Shown: piece by piece, positions 17,999 through 27,347 of the stretch
Layout of the letters: each line of letters begins with the position of its first letter
Position numbering within the stretch: the stretch's first letter is position 1
Assembly: GCA_003222205.1 (NCBI GenBank)
Contig: QHVC01000108.1
Coordinates: 1 to 37,382, forward strand
Length of the DNA stretch: 37,382 nt
Source: Gemmatimonadota bacterium
GTDB lineage: Bacteria > Gemmatimonadota > Gemmatimonadetes > Gemmatimonadales > GWC2-71-9
Direction: 5' to 3'
Made by a program: the position numbers and the translations under genes
Notes under the pieces: generated by a model
Told to the model about the DNA's origin: nothing
The model's database searches: none
What the model saw: only the letters and a program-made list of their open reading frames with translations

Positions 17999-19588
17999 AT
18001 GCCCCCCTCCGCCCCCTCTCGCCCGAAGAACATCCTCTGGGTCGACGACGAGGTGGAGGGCCTCGCCGCGCACCGCCAATTCCTCGAGCAGCAGGGGTTC
18101 ACCGTCGAGCAGGCCGCGCACGGCGACGATGCGCTCGCCTTGCTGCGCCGCCAGCCGTACAGCCTCGTGCTCCTCGACGAACAGATGCCCGGCAAGCGCG
18201 GGCTGGAGCTCCTGCCGGAGATTCGCGCCATCGATCCGGCGATGCCGGTCGTCATGGTGACGCAGAGCGAGGAAGAGTCGCTGCTGCGCGAAGCGATCGG
18301 CATTCAGGTCGACGACTACCTCGTCAAGCCGGTGCACCCGCGCCAGATCCTCTCCGTCATCACGCGGCTGCTCGAGGGGGATCGCATCCGCCAGCAGCGG
18401 TTGGCGCGCGACTTCGTCACGCGCTTCCGCGAGCTCGAGGCGCGCCGCGGCACGACGCTGGCCTGGCGCGAATGGATCGAGCTGGTGGTGGAGCTCACGC
18501 GCTGGGAAGTGCGGCTCTCCGAAGCGCAGGAGCCCGGCCTGCTTGAGGCGCTGCGCGACCTCCAGGTCAGCCTGCGCAAGGATTTCGCCGACTTCTTCCG
18601 CCGCCACTACCCGCGCTGGCTCGCCAACCCCGAGGGCGATCGCCCGCCGCTCTCGGTGGACGTGGGCGCCGAGTTCCTCGTCCCCGTGCTCAAGGCGAAG
18701 GGCAAGGTCCTGTTCCTCATCATCGACTGCCTGCGGCTCGACCAGTGGGAGGCGTTGAAGGAACTGGTGACGCCGCTGTTCGACATCGAAGAGTCGTACT
18801 ACTACGGCATCGTGCCCACCGCGACGCCGTTCGCGCGCAACGCGATCTTCAGCGGCATGTTCCCGATGGAGATCGCCGCCCGCCACCCGGAATGGTGGGG
18901 CCAGCCCTCGGACGAAGAGAGCCTGAACGCCCACGAGCCGGAGCTGCTGAGCGAGCAGTTGGCGGACCTCCTGGGCAAGCCGGTCCCCGTGCGCTACGAG
19001 AAGCTGTTCACCTCGAACGACGGCCCCGAGCTGCTGCGCAAGCTTCCCGCGCATCTCGCCCAGGACGGCGTGACGGCGCTGGTGTTCAACTTCATCGACC
19101 AGCTCACGCACGGCCGCTCGGAGAGCGCGATCCTCTACGAGGTGGCGCGCGACGCGGACGCGCTGCGCGGCCTGACGCGCACCTGGTTCGAGCGCTCGCC
19201 CGTCCGGGCGGCGCTCGCCGAGGCGGAGCGGCGCGGCGTCCCCGTGCTGCTCACCACCGACCACGGCTCGATCCACTGCGAAACGCCGGCCACCGTGTTC
19301 GCCAAGCGCGACGCCACGCAGAACCTGCGCTACAAGTTCGGCGAGGACCTCCGCGCCGAAGACCCCGAAGCCGCGATCACGGTGGAGGACTTGAAGGCGT
19401 GGGGCCTCCCGGCCCTCGGCCTCGGCGTGCGCATGCTGCTCGCGACCACCGACCGCTTCTTCGTCTATCCCACCAAGCTGCGCGAGTACCAGGCGCGCTA
19501 TCGCGGCTCCTTCCTGCACGGCGGGGTGACGCCCGAAGAGGTGATCCTCCCGGTCGCGCTGCTCACCCCGCGCGGGGGAGCCCGCTGA
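17999..19588 (+). CDS. PorX-like response regulator: receiver domain plus PglZ domain
   Basis: The 529-residue protein joins a receiver (residues 10-125: acidic pair D16/D17, phospho-acceptor D60 in LLDEQMPG, T88, K110) to a helical linker and a PglZ/alkaline-phosphatase-like domain (from about 225: LIIDCLRLDQW, PTATPFARNAIFSG, TTDHGSIH at 419-426, FLHGGVTPEEVILP at 506). This is the architecture of PorX, which controls type IX secretion in Bacteroidetes and whose P. gingivalis member is a zinc phosphodiesterase acting on oligonucleotides. No PorY sensor kinase or secretion gene is in the window. The next gene starts directly after the stop. Start chosen for the receiver N terminus; the longer upstream frame is a shadow. 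Confidence 0.93.
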   Translation: MPPSAPSRPKNILWVDDEVEGLAAHRQFLEQQGFTVEQAAHGDDALALLRRQPYSLVLLDEQMPGKRGLELLPEIRAIDPAMPVVMVTQSEEESLLREAIGIQVDDYLVKPVHPRQILSVITRLLEGDRIRQQRLARDFVTRFRELEARRGTTLAWREWIELVVELTRWEVRLSEAQEPGLLEALRDLQVSLRKDFADFFRRHYPRWLANPEGDRPPLSVDVGAEFLVPVLKAKGKVLFLIIDCLRLDQWEALKELVTPLFDIEESYYYGIVPTATPFARNAIFSGMFPMEIAARHPEWWGQPSDEESLNAHEPELLSEQLADLLGKPVPVRYEKLFTSNDGPELLRKLPAHLAQDGVTALVFNFIDQLTHGRSESAILYEVARDADALRGLTRTWFERSPVRAALAEAERRGVPVLLTTDHGSIHCETPATVFAKRDATQNLRYKFGEDLRAEDPEAAITVEDLKAWGLPALGLGVRMLLATTDRFFVYPTKLREYQARYRGSFLHGGVTPEEVILPVALLTPRGGAR

Positions 19589-21391
19589 ATGGTGCGCGGC
19601 GCGCGGCTCGTCGCGCTGCTCCGCCCTTACACCTCGCTGTTCGCCGCCACCGTCGCCGCCACGGTGGTGTCGTCGGTGCTCGACGGCTTCACCTTCGTGC
19701 TGCTCATCCCGTTCCTGCGGTCGCTGTTCGGCGAGGCCGCCCTGCCGGCCCAGGGCGGCTCGCACGTCGAGGCGGTGCTCGACCGCATCGCGGGACCGTT
19801 CCTGCACGCCGGCGCCGCGGAGACCGCGCTGCGCAACGTCGTCATCGTGCTGCTCGTCGCGCTGGTCCTCAAGAACGTGACCGCTTTCGCCTCCTCGTAC
19901 TGGAGCACGGTGATCCAGGAAAGCGTGGTGCGCGACCTGCGCGTGCGCCTGTTCCGCCACCTGCAAACGCTGCCGCTCGGCTACTTCCAGCGCACCAAGG
20001 CGGGCCAGACGGTCTCCCGCTTGATCAACGACACCGACCAGGTGAAGACGGCGGTGACCGCGGCCCTCGCGTCGCTGCTCCAGAACGCCGTGGTGATCGT
20101 CGTGTACGTGGTCATCCTGTTCGGGCTGTCGGCGCGGCTGACGCTGCTGGCCCTGGCGTTCGCGCCCGTGCTGTTGTTCATCGTGCGGCCAATGATCAGC
20201 CGCCTGCGGCGGCGTTCGCGCGAGCTGGTCGCCGAGCGCGGCGAGCTCACGAGCCACGTGAGCGAGATGGTGGCCTCGGTGAAGCTGATCCGCGCCTACG
20301 TCGCCGAAGCGTTCGAGCTGGAGCGCTTCAAGCGCCTCGCCGAGCGCTACCGCAAGCGCGTGCTGCGCGCGCAGCGCTTCTCGAGCCTCACCAGCCCGGT
20401 CACCGAGGTGTTCGGCGGCGTCATGATCGTGATGATCCTCTGGGTCGGCACGCGCCTGGCGCTCGGCGATCCCGCGGCGCTGCGGCCCGAGATGCTGATC
20501 ACCTTCCTCGCCGTCGCGTTGCGTCTGATGTCACCGGTCAAGTCGGTGTCGAACTACCCGGCCGTGATGGCGGGCGCGGCGGCGTCGGCGGAGCGGGTCT
20601 TCGAGGTGCTCGACCTGCCCGCGGACGAGGGCGACCGGCCCGGCGAGACCACGGCGGTGTTCCGCGAGCGGTTCGAGTACCGCCACGTGTCGTTCGCCTA
20701 CGGCGAGGAAGCCGAGGTGCTGCGCGACGTGAGTCTCGCGGTGCGGCGCGGGCAGGTGGTCGCGATCGTAGGCCCGAGCGGGGCGGGGAAGACGACCCTC
20801 GTGGACCTGCTGCCGCGCTTCTACGAGCCGACGTCGGGCGAGATCCTCCTGGACGACGTGCCGATCACGCGGTACACGCGGCGCTCGCTGCGCGCGCTGA
20901 TGGGCATCGTGTCGCAGGAGACGGTGCTCCTCAACGACACCGTCTTCGCCAACGTCGCCTATGGGCGCAGCGACTTCACCCTCGCGCAGGTGCGCGCCGC
21001 CGCGCGGGCCGCGAACGCCGACGACTTCATCGCGCGGCTCCCCCAGGGCTACGACACCGTCCTCGGCGAGCGCGGCACGCGGCTCTCCGGCGGCCAGCGC
21101 CAGCGCATCGCGATCGCGCGCGCCGTGCTGCGCGACCCGCCGATCCTCATCCTCGACGAGGCCACCAGCCAGCTCGACACCGAATCGGAACGGCTCGTTC
21201 AGGACGCGATCGACCGCCTCATGCAGCACCGCACGGTGCTCGTGATCGCGCACCGGCTCGCGACCGTGCAGCACGCCGATCTGATCGTGGTGCTCGAGGA
21301 CGGGTGCCTCGTGCAGCGTGGCACCCACCCCGAGCTGCTCGCCGCCGACGGCCTGTACCGCCGGCTCTACAACCTGCAGTTCCGGACCTGA
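19589..21391 (+). CDS. MsbA-like ABC exporter (fused permease and ATPase)
   Basis: A 600-residue half transporter: six membrane helices in the first 320 residues, then an ATPase domain with Walker [10 protein letters not shown], the signature LSGGQ, Walker [13 protein letters not shown] and the switch histidine in VIAHRLATV. The membrane part resembles the MsbA lipid A flippase and related lipid-linked glycan exporters. The ATG follows the PorX-like stop with no gap, and GT genes come next, so export of a lipid-linked saccharide or lipid A core is the likely job. Multidrug export cannot be excluded. Confidence 0.92.
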   Translation: MVRGARLVALLRPYTSLFAATVAATVVSSVLDGFTFVLLIPFLRSLFGEAALPAQGGSHVEAVLDRIAGPFLHAGAAETALRNVVIVLLVALVLKNVTAFASSYWSTVIQESVVRDLRVRLFRHLQTLPLGYFQRTKAGQTVSRLINDTDQVKTAVTAALASLLQNAVVIVVYVVILFGLSARLTLLALAFAPVLLFIVRPMISRLRRRSRELVAERGELTSHVSEMVASVKLIRAYVAEAFELERFKRLAERYRKRVLRAQRFSSLTSPVTEVFGGVMIVMILWVGTRLALGDPAALRPEMLITFLAVALRLMSPVKSVSNYPAVMAGAAASAERVFEVLDLPADEGDRPGETTAVFRERFEYRHVSFAYGEEAEVLRDVSLAVRRGQVVAIVGPSGAGKTTLVDLLPRFYEPTSGEILLDDVPITRYTRRSLRALMGIVSQETVLLNDTVFANVAYGRSDFTLAQVRAAARAANADDFIARLPQGYDTVLGERGTRLSGGQRQRIAIARAVLRDPPILILDEATSQLDTESERLVQDAIDRLMQHRTVLVIAHRLATVQHADLIVVLEDGCLVQRGTHPELLAADGLYRRLYNLQFRT

Positions 21392-21397
21392 AGGGCG

Positions 21398-22261
21398 ATG
21401 CTCTCCGGCTTCACCATCGTCCGCAACGCGATTACGCTGGACTTCCCGATCGTCCCGGCGATTCGCTCGGTGCTCGAGGTGTGCGACGAGGTCGTCGTCA
21501 ACGTGGGTCGCTCGGACGACGGGACGCGCGACGTCGTCGCCGCGATCGCCGACCCGCGCGTCAGGATCCTCGACAGCGAGTGGGACTTCACGAAGAAAAA
21601 CGAAATGCTCTCGATCGAGACGCTCAAGGCCATGCACGCCTGCCAGGGGGACTGGGGCATCTACATCCAGGCCGACGAAGTGCTGCATGAGACGGGCGCC
21701 AGGCTCCTGAAGGAAAGAGTCGGCGAGTGGGATCGCGACGAGCGCGTCGAGGGGCTGCTCGTCGACTACCGGCACTTCTACGCCGGGTTCGAGCTCGTCG
21801 CGACCAGCCGCCGCTGGTATCGGCGCGAGGTGCGGGCCATCCGCCTGCGGCGCGACATCCGTCCCTACCAGGGCGCGCAGGGGTTCCGCGTCGGCCCTGG
21901 GTACCGGAAGATCCGCGCGCGACCCACCGGCGCCGAGATGTTCCACTACGGATGGGCCCGGCCCGCGCGCGCGATCCGCGAGAAATACGAGCTCTCCAAG
22001 ACCATCTACCCCTGGAGTCGCGAGCGCTCGGCGCGCGAGCAGGCCAAGGGCTACCTGGACTGGATCCCGCTGCTCAAGCCGTTCACGGGCACGCATCCGC
22101 GCGTCGCCGCGGCGTGGATCGCCGAGCGGCGCCACGATCCGGAGCGGCGTCTCGGACCCCGGCACTTCAAGCTCGAGCACCTCCGTTTCTATCTGTCGGA
22201 GGGCATCGAGCGGCTCACCGGCGCTCGCGTGTTCGAGTTCCGCAACTACGTGCTCGTGTGA
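21398..22261 (+). CDS. Glycosyltransferase family 2-like protein
   Basis: A 287-residue protein with a GT-A fold start, GFTIVRNAITLDFPI, then VVVNVGRSDDGTRDVV (nucleotide-binding Asp) and YIQADEVLHE at the place of the DxD-like metal site. A C-terminal section with MFHYGWARPARAIREKYELSK is typical of this GT2 subgroup. Sugar and acceptor are unknown. It starts 6 bases after the ABC exporter stop. Confidence 0.85.
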   Translation: MLSGFTIVRNAITLDFPIVPAIRSVLEVCDEVVVNVGRSDDGTRDVVAAIADPRVRILDSEWDFTKKNEMLSIETLKAMHACQGDWGIYIQADEVLHETGARLLKERVGEWDRDERVEGLLVDYRHFYAGFELVATSRRWYRREVRAIRLRRDIRPYQGAQGFRVGPGYRKIRARPTGAEMFHYGWARPARAIREKYELSKTIYPWSRERSAREQAKGYLDWIPLLKPFTGTHPRVAAAWIAERRHDPERRLGPRHFKLEHLRFYLSEGIERLTGARVFEFRNYVLV

Positions 22262-22262
22262 C

Positions 22263-23759
22263 ATGACGCTGCCCCGGCCGCGCGCCGTGTGGATCGCGCT
22301 GGGCACGCTCACCGCCGCCCAGGTCGGCATCGGCACGTGGCGCGCGGGTGTGATGCTGCGCGAGGGCCTGGCGGCGGGCGAGCAGCCGTTCGTCCTGGCG
22401 GGTGTGGCCGGGGAGCTGGCACTGAGCGTGGCGATCGCCGCGCTCGCCTGGTGGTGGCTGCCCGTCAGCGGCCGAGGCCGGTCGCTGGTCGCGTGGGCAG
22501 TGCGATTCGTGCTGCTGGCGTGGACGCTGGCGCTGGCTCATTATGCGTTCGCGCTGACGACGGGGAGCCTCCGGCCGATCGTGACGCCCATCGCGATCGC
22601 TCTGCTCGCAGCGTTGGGCGCTTGGGTACGGCGCTGGTCACAGCCCACGCCACCGGCTGCCGCATGCCCGGCACCCGACACCGGACACCCGGCTTTATTG
22701 CTCGCCGCGGCGTTCTGGGTCTTCCAGCTCACGCACCTCGTGTTCCCCTATCACTTCACCGACGCGCAGGACATCTGGGCGTGCCGGGCCTTCAAGTTCG
22801 CCGAGCACGGGGCGCTGACCGGCGTATTCGACTGCCTCGATCCCGCCCGGCCGCCCCTGTACTCGGTCATGCTGTGGCTCGGCGCGGGCGATCCCACGTT
22901 CCAGGGGCGGCTGCTGCCGACCCTCATGGTAGGAGCGTTCGGGTTCCTCTTCTATCATCTGTTGCGCCGCGTCGCGCCGCGCCTCGCGCCCTGGGGGGTG
23001 CTGTGGCTGTTCGTCACCGACCACGTGATGAAGGGGGCGGTCTCGTTCTACGCGGGCGTCCCGGTGATGATCGCGGCGACGGTGGCGATTGCCCTGGCCG
23101 TGGACGACGGGGCGCTCGCGCCGCGGCGTCTCGCGATCATCGGCGCGGTGATCGCCGGCGCGGCCGTGGCGTTGATCCGACGCGACGGGCTGCCGGAGTT
23201 CGCGGTGGCGGGCGCCGTCGTCATGATGCGCACGCGCGCGTGGCGGGAGCCGCGGCTCTGGGCGGCGGCCGCCGGCGCGGCGGTCGGGTACCTGAGCTGG
23301 ACGCTGCGGCCCGCCGTGCTGCACGCGCCGCCGCTGTTCGCGCCGACGCTCGACCCGCAGGCCCCCTGGACGCTCGCCGCGGCGGCGCACGCGATGGGCC
23401 GGCTCTTGTACGGCGCGCAGGGGCAGGTGTTCAGCCACTACGGCTACGGCGTGTTCGCCTGGGGCTGGATCGTGGTAGCGGTGTGGGCCGCGCGCCGGGC
23501 AACGGGCAACGTGCCACTGGCGACTCTGATGGGCCTCGCCGGGTTGGCCGCCTGGCTCGCGACCCTGGCGTTGTACGCGATCCTCACCTTCACCGGCCAC
23601 CCGCAGATGAGCACCCTGTTCATCATCCGCACCGGCTTCGGCCGTCACCTCGTCCACTTCTATCCGCTGTGCCTCTTGCACGCGGTGAGCCTGGGGGAGC
23701 GCCTCCTCAGCGCTGGGCCCACGGCGTCGCCCGGCCCGCCGGGAGCTCACCCGTCTTGA
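22263..23759 (+). CDS. Multi-pass membrane protein, GT-C glycosyltransferase-like
   Basis: A 498-residue protein with about ten or more hydrophobic segments. The loop after an early membrane segment reads YHFTDAQDIWACRAFKFAEHG, resembling the acidic first loop of lipid-phosphate-sugar-dependent GT-C enzymes such as PMT/ArnT types; the assignment is by resemblance. Two short repeat arrays fall inside it: 22667-22694 (residues about 135-145, PAPDTGHP) and 23497-23517 (ATGNV). Its last 53 bases overlap the convergent GT4 gene. One base separates it from the GT2 gene. Confidence 0.75.
   Translation: MTLPRPRAVWIALGTLTAAQVGIGTWRAGVMLREGLAAGEQPFVLAGVAGELALSVAIAALAWWWLPVSGRGRSLVAWAVRFVLLAWTLALAHYAFALTTGSLRPIVTPIAIALLAALGAWVRRWSQPTPPAAACPAPDTGHPALLLAAAFWVFQLTHLVFPYHFTDAQDIWACRAFKFAEHGALTGVFDCLDPARPPLYSVMLWLGAGDPTFQGRLLPTLMVGAFGFLFYHLLRRVAPRLAPWGVLWLFVTDHVMKGAVSFYAGVPVMIAATVAIALAVDDGALAPRRLAIIGAVIAGAAVALIRRDGLPEFAVAGAVVMMRTRAWREPRLWAAAAGAAVGYLSWTLRPAVLHAPPLFAPTLDPQAPWTLAAAAHAMGRLLYGAQGQVFSHYGYGVFAWGWIVVAVWAARRATGNVPLATLMGLAGLAAWLATLALYAILTFTGHPQMSTLFIIRTGFGRHLVHFYPLCLLHAVSLGERLLSAGPTASPGPPGAHPS
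22667..22694 (+). repeat. Heptamer array CCCGGCA family, inside the GT-C-like gene
   Basis: Units CCCGGCA, CCCGACA, CCGGACA, CCCGGCT in tandem. The encoded residues (PAPDTGHPA) lie in a hydrophilic loop between membrane segments. Confidence 0.8.
23497..23517 (+). repeat. Heptamer array GGGCAAC family, inside the GT-C-like gene
   Basis: Units GGGCAAC, GGGCAAC, GTGCCAC. The same unit in reverse orientation builds the element in queA. Exactly seven codons long. Confidence 0.7.
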
Positions 23760-24651
23760 GCAGGTGCTCGTACACGCTGACGTACCCCTCCGCCTGCGTC
23801 ACGTGGGTGAACCAGCGCTCGGCGTGCGCGCGGCACGCGTGCGGCGCGCGCGTGTCGATGGTGCGCGAGGCCTCGATCAGCTCGTCGAGCGTGTCGCCGA
23901 GCGCGCCGACCTCCTCGGTCAGCACTTCGGGGAGCGCTCCGCGCCTTGTCGCGACCACCGGCGTTCCCGAGAACAGAGCTTCGATGGTCGTCAGACCGAA
24001 CGGCTCATCCCACAGCGCTGGCATCCACAGACAGCGGGCGCCGGCCAGCAGCTCGGCTTTTTCGTTGCCGTCGACTTCCCCGACAAATTTGATCCGGCGC
24101 GAAAACGTGGGGCGCCAGCCGCCCGCGAGCACCAGGCGCCGGCCGGTGCGTTTCGCCGCTTCGATGGCCCAGTGGTACCCCTTGGCGCTGTGCAGCCGGC
24201 CGATGAAGAAGTCGTACTCGTCTTTCCGCTCGCGGAACACGAACTCCCGCGGATCCAGCCCTGCGTACACGAACGCCCGCTGGCCGAAGCGCGCGGCGTG
24301 ATTTTTGGAGAGAAAGACCGTGTGGGGCGGGACGGCCTCGGGGGCCTTGAGATTGCCGTAGAGCGTTTGGAGAAACGGCACGCCGATGGGGAGCTGGCGG
24401 ACGGGGAAGTGCGCGTGCAGGATGTCGGCGCCGGCGGGCAGTAGCGCGGCGACATCGAGCGCGGGATCGCGCAGCCGCTTGGGGAGGAGCTCGACGACCG
24501 TCGCTTCGCGGAGCTTCGTGCCCTGGGGCGCGATCAGCGTGACGCGGTGCCCCAGTGCTGCGAGCCCCCGCACCAGCGCCACGACGATCCGCTCGGTGCC
24601 GCCGTAGCCCTGGACCGGAAGGCGGTGGACTGAGACGACGGCGATGTGCAT
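23707..24651 (-). CDS. Glycosyltransferase family 4
   Basis: A 314-residue GT-B enzyme. The acceptor half begins IAVVSVHRLPVQGYGGTERIV; the donor half has FIGRLHSAKGYHWAIEAAKR and the GT4 EX7E-type motif EPFGLTTIEALFSGTPVVAT. It is shorter than most GT4 enzymes (about 360-400), missing part of the linker but keeping both motifs. It is the only minus-strand gene in the glycan cluster, overlapping the GT-C-like gene at its 3' end and diverging from the methyltransferase. TATGTT lies 9 bases before the ATG. Confidence 0.9.
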   Translation of the reverse strand: MHIAVVSVHRLPVQGYGGTERIVVALVRGLAALGHRVTLIAPQGTKLREATVVELLPKRLRDPALDVAALLPAGADILHAHFPVRQLPIGVPFLQTLYGNLKAPEAVPPHTVFLSKNHAARFGQRAFVYAGLDPREFVFRERKDEYDFFIGRLHSAKGYHWAIEAAKRTGRRLVLAGGWRPTFSRRIKFVGEVDGNEKAELLAGARCLWMPALWDEPFGLTTIEALFSGTPVVATRRGALPEVLTEEVGALGDTLDELIEASRTIDTRAPHACRAHAERWFTHVTQAEGYVSVYEHLLKTGELPAGRATPWAQR

Positions 24652-24716
24652 GGGCGCTAGAACATAACTAGTACGACGAGCGGTATCCCCGCTAGAGAGG
24701 CGACAGCTTCCGGATC

Positions 24717-25490
24717 ATGGATTGCAAGCTCTGCGGAACTCGTAACCTGCCGCTCTTCTACACGCAGGGAGACCGACGGCAGTATCACTTCTTTCGGTGT
24801 CCTCGCTGTCGCCTCGTGGTCTACGACGCCAGCGCCGGGGTAAGCCAGGAAAAATACGTGCTGCACGCGGTAGATCCCGAGGCCGACACGCGGCAGAACC
24901 GGGGTCACCGCCAGACCTACGCGTTCATCCGGCGCCACGCGCGCCCCCCCGGCAGGATGCTCGACTTGGGCTGCGGCGACGGCACGGTGCTGTGGTTGGC
25001 GCGCGCGGACGGGTGGGAGGTCGAGGGGGTGGAGCTGTTTCCAGAGCACGCGGCCATGGTGCAACGCACCCACGGATTTCCCGTCACGGCGTCCGACATC
25101 GCCGCTTACTACGGCACCCCGGGCGGGTGGGACGTCGTGGTCCTGACCCACGTCCTCGAGCACTTGCCCGACCCCGTCGGCGCGCTGGTCAAGATCCGTG
25201 GACTGCTCAAACCGGGGGGCGTGGGCGTGTTGGAGTTTCCCAACATTGACGCGCTCGACGCCCGCGTGCGACGCTTTCTCGATCGGACGGGGATGCATCG
25301 CCATCGCTACGCGCCGACGTACAAACCTGGGCACGTGCAGGAGTTCTGCCGCGCTTCGTTCGCCTTCGCGTGCGCCCGCGCCGGCCTCGAGCTCCTGGTT
25401 TGGGAAACGTATGCGGTGAACCCCCTGAAATACGCCTTGTATCGCAGATGGTGGATCGGCAACAAGGCACGCGTCCTGGTGCGCTCATGA
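24717..25490 (+). CDS. Class I SAM methyltransferase with N-terminal zinc ribbon
   Basis: A 257-residue protein. An N-terminal CKLC...CPRC pair forms a probable zinc ribbon (residues 3-31). The methyltransferase core has MLDLGCGDGTVLWLA (SAM site), an acidic VEGVELF strand and VLTHVLEHLPDPVGAL. This layout is common in glycan clusters, where such enzymes methylate sugars, but the substrate is unknown. A GAGAGG sequence about 17 bases before the ATG is a distant ribosome-site candidate. The stop overlaps the next gene as ATGA. Confidence 0.88.
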   Translation: MDCKLCGTRNLPLFYTQGDRRQYHFFRCPRCRLVVYDASAGVSQEKYVLHAVDPEADTRQNRGHRQTYAFIRRHARPPGRMLDLGCGDGTVLWLARADGWEVEGVELFPEHAAMVQRTHGFPVTASDIAAYYGTPGGWDVVVLTHVLEHLPDPVGALVKIRGLLKPGGVGVLEFPNIDALDARVRRFLDRTGMHRHRYAPTYKPGHVQEFCRASFAFACARAGLELLVWETYAVNPLKYALYRRWWIGNKARVLVRS

Positions 25491-26575
25491 CTCACGCCCC
25501 GCTCACCATCCTGCAGGTGACCTACCAGGGCGACGGTGCGGGATCGACGCAATCCATCTTCAACTTGAGCCAGCACCTCGCGGCGCGCGGCCACCGTGTG
25601 CTTGTAGGCTGCCGCGCGGAGTCGCTGCTGGCCCGGCTCGCTGTGGGCGGGGGCCTCGAGGTCGTGCCGCTCGACTTCCGGCGGCTCGGCGCGCTCGCGA
25701 CGAGTCTCGCGGACGTCGTCGCGCGCCGGCGGGTCGACGTGGTGAACAGTCACGCGACGCGCGATCGGCGGGCGCTCACGTGGCTGCGCTGGCGCGGGCG
25801 GCTGCCTATAGGCTTCGTCGTCACCCGGCGCACGATGCCGCTCACCTCGCCGGTCGAGCTCGTCGTGGTCGGCGCCACGGCGGACCGCACCATCGCCGTG
25901 AGTGCGGCGGTCGCGCGCGCCTTGCGTCGCCGCCTCCACCCGGGCCGGCGGCTGGTCGTCGTCCCCAACGGCATCGATCTCAGGCGGGTGGACGCGCGGG
26001 TCACGGCCGGCGCGCTCGCGGCGGCGCGCGCCCGCCTCGGCGACCTCGGCGACCGGCCGGTTGGCGTCGTCGTGTCGCGCCGCAAGGACCAGGACGTGCT
26101 GCTGCGCGCGCTGCCGTTGGTCGAGCGCCCCGTCGCCATCGCCTGTGTCGGCCTCGAGCCCGATGCCGACCTGGTCGCGCTCGCGCGCGCCGTCCCCGAG
26201 CGCCACCGCGTCGCGTTGGTGCCGTTCGTCGAGCAACCGCTGCCCTTCTATCACCTCGCGGCGTTCGCGGCGCTGCCGTCGCGGATCGAGGGGTTCTCCC
26301 AGGGACTCCTCGAGGCGATGGCGCTCGGGCTCCCCGTGGTGGCGTCGGCCGCGGGCGGCAACCCGGATCTGATCACGGACGGGGAGACGGGCCTTCTCGT
26401 CCCGCCGCGCACCCCGGCCGCCTGGGCCCGCGCGGTGGACCGCCTCGCGGCCGACCGTGACTTCGCCGCGCGCCTGGCCCGCGCGGGGCGGGAGCTGGTG
26501 CGGCGCGCCTTCACGCTGGAGCGGACCGCCGAGCGGACGGAGGCGGTCTACCGGGACGCCGTGGCGCGCCGTTAG
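25487..26575 (+). CDS. Glycosyltransferase family 4
   Basis: A 362-residue GT-B enzyme with ILQVTYQGDGAGSTQSIFNLSQHLAARGH at the acceptor side (a glycine-rich loop in place of the usual GGxE) and the donor-side motif IEGFSQGLLEAMALGLPVVASAAGG. The ATG at 25487 overlaps the methyltransferase stop, which fixes the start; an upstream in-frame ATG at 25370 lies inside that gene and is unlikely. Sugar specificity is not readable. Confidence 0.9.
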   Translation: MTHAPLTILQVTYQGDGAGSTQSIFNLSQHLAARGHRVLVGCRAESLLARLAVGGGLEVVPLDFRRLGALATSLADVVARRRVDVVNSHATRDRRALTWLRWRGRLPIGFVVTRRTMPLTSPVELVVVGATADRTIAVSAAVARALRRRLHPGRRLVVVPNGIDLRRVDARVTAGALAAARARLGDLGDRPVGVVVSRRKDQDVLLRALPLVERPVAIACVGLEPDADLVALARAVPERHRVALVPFVEQPLPFYHLAAFAALPSRIEGFSQGLLEAMALGLPVVASAAGGNPDLITDGETGLLVPPRTPAAWARAVDRLAADRDFAARLARAGRELVRRAFTLERTAERTEAVYRDAVARR

Positions 26576-26588
26576 CATTCCTCCAGTC

Positions 26589-27347
26589 ATGCCGACCCGT
26601 TCCCCGGTCACGGTGGTCATCCCGACGCTCAATGAAGCGGCGCAGATCGGTGAATGCGTGCGGCACCTCGCGTGGGCGGGCGAGGTGATCGTGGCGGACG
26701 GCCGGTCCCGCGACGGCACGGGGGACGCGGCGCGCGCCGCGGGCGCCAAGGTGGTCGTCACCGACGCCCCGACCATTGCCGGTCAGCGCAACGCCGCGAT
26801 CGCGCAAGCGGCCCACGAATGGGTGTTCGCGCTGGATGCGGACGAGCGCATCGGCCCGGCGTTAGCCGCAGAGCTGGCGGCGGTGGTCGCCGCGCCGCGG
26901 CACGAGGCCTACGCGGTCCACCGCCGCAACGTTTACCTGGGGCGAGTGATGCGTCACGCCGGATGGGGCAACAACTGGACGGTGCGGCTGTTCCACCGCG
27001 ACCGCCGCTTCATCGAGCGGCGCGTGCACGAAGGCCTCGAGGCGGTGAGCGACGTGGGCCGCCTCGGGGCGGCGATGGACCACACGCCCTACCGCGACCT
27101 CGCCCACCACTGGCAGAAACTCACGGTGTATGCCGGCTGGGGCGCCCAGGATCTCGCCGAGAACGGCCGCCGGGCGGGCCTCGGCGACCTGCTGCTGCGG
27201 CCACCCTTCACGTTCTTCCGGTCCTACGTGCTGCAGCGGGGATTCCTGGAGGGCTGGCGCGGCGCGGTGCTGTCGGGCTTCGCCGCCATCAGCGTGTTCC
27301 TCAAGTACGCCCGCCTCTGGGAGCTCAGGACCCGCCGCGATGCCTAA
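26589..27347 (+). CDS. WaaE/KdtX-like family 2 glycosyltransferase
   Basis: A 252-residue GT2 enzyme close in motif to LPS core beta-glucosyltransferases of the WaaE/KdtX type: VTVVIPTLNEAAQIGECV, IVADGRSRDGTGDAARAAGAKV, GQRNAAIAQAAHEWVFALDADERIG (DxD region) and FHRDRRFIERRVHEGLE. The C-terminal part LRPPFTFFRSYVLQRGFLEGWRG is a known mark of this group. Together with the GT9 enzyme it points to LPS core synthesis. Its stop overlaps the next GT4 gene by 8 bases. Confidence 0.9.
   Translation: MPTRSPVTVVIPTLNEAAQIGECVRHLAWAGEVIVADGRSRDGTGDAARAAGAKVVVTDAPTIAGQRNAAIAQAAHEWVFALDADERIGPALAAELAAVVAAPRHEAYAVHRRNVYLGRVMRHAGWGNNWTVRLFHRDRRFIERRVHEGLEAVSDVGRLGAAMDHTPYRDLAHHWQKLTVYAGWGAQDLAENGRRAGLGDLLLRPPFTFFRSYVLQRGFLEGWRGAVLSGFAAISVFLKYARLWELRTRRDA

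Noticed and set aside
17984-20257. A 757-codon open frame on the minus strand opposite the PorX-like and ABC genes
   Set aside because: It is a high-GC shadow: low-complexity Arg/His/Gln/Ala sequence with no motif, opposite two genes with full catalytic motifs.
18745-21690. A 981-codon open frame on the plus strand
   Set aside because: Arg/Ala/Pro/Gly-rich frame-shifted reading of the PorX-like, ABC and GT2 genes; no family features.
20531-22336. A 601-codon open frame on the minus strand
   Set aside because: Shadow of the ABC exporter and GT2 genes, with no recognisable domain.
24652-24716. tRNA or riboswitch in the AT-richer divergent gap
   Set aside because: At 65 bases it is too short for a known riboswitch, and there is no tRNA T-loop or acceptor pairing; it looks like a plain promoter gap.
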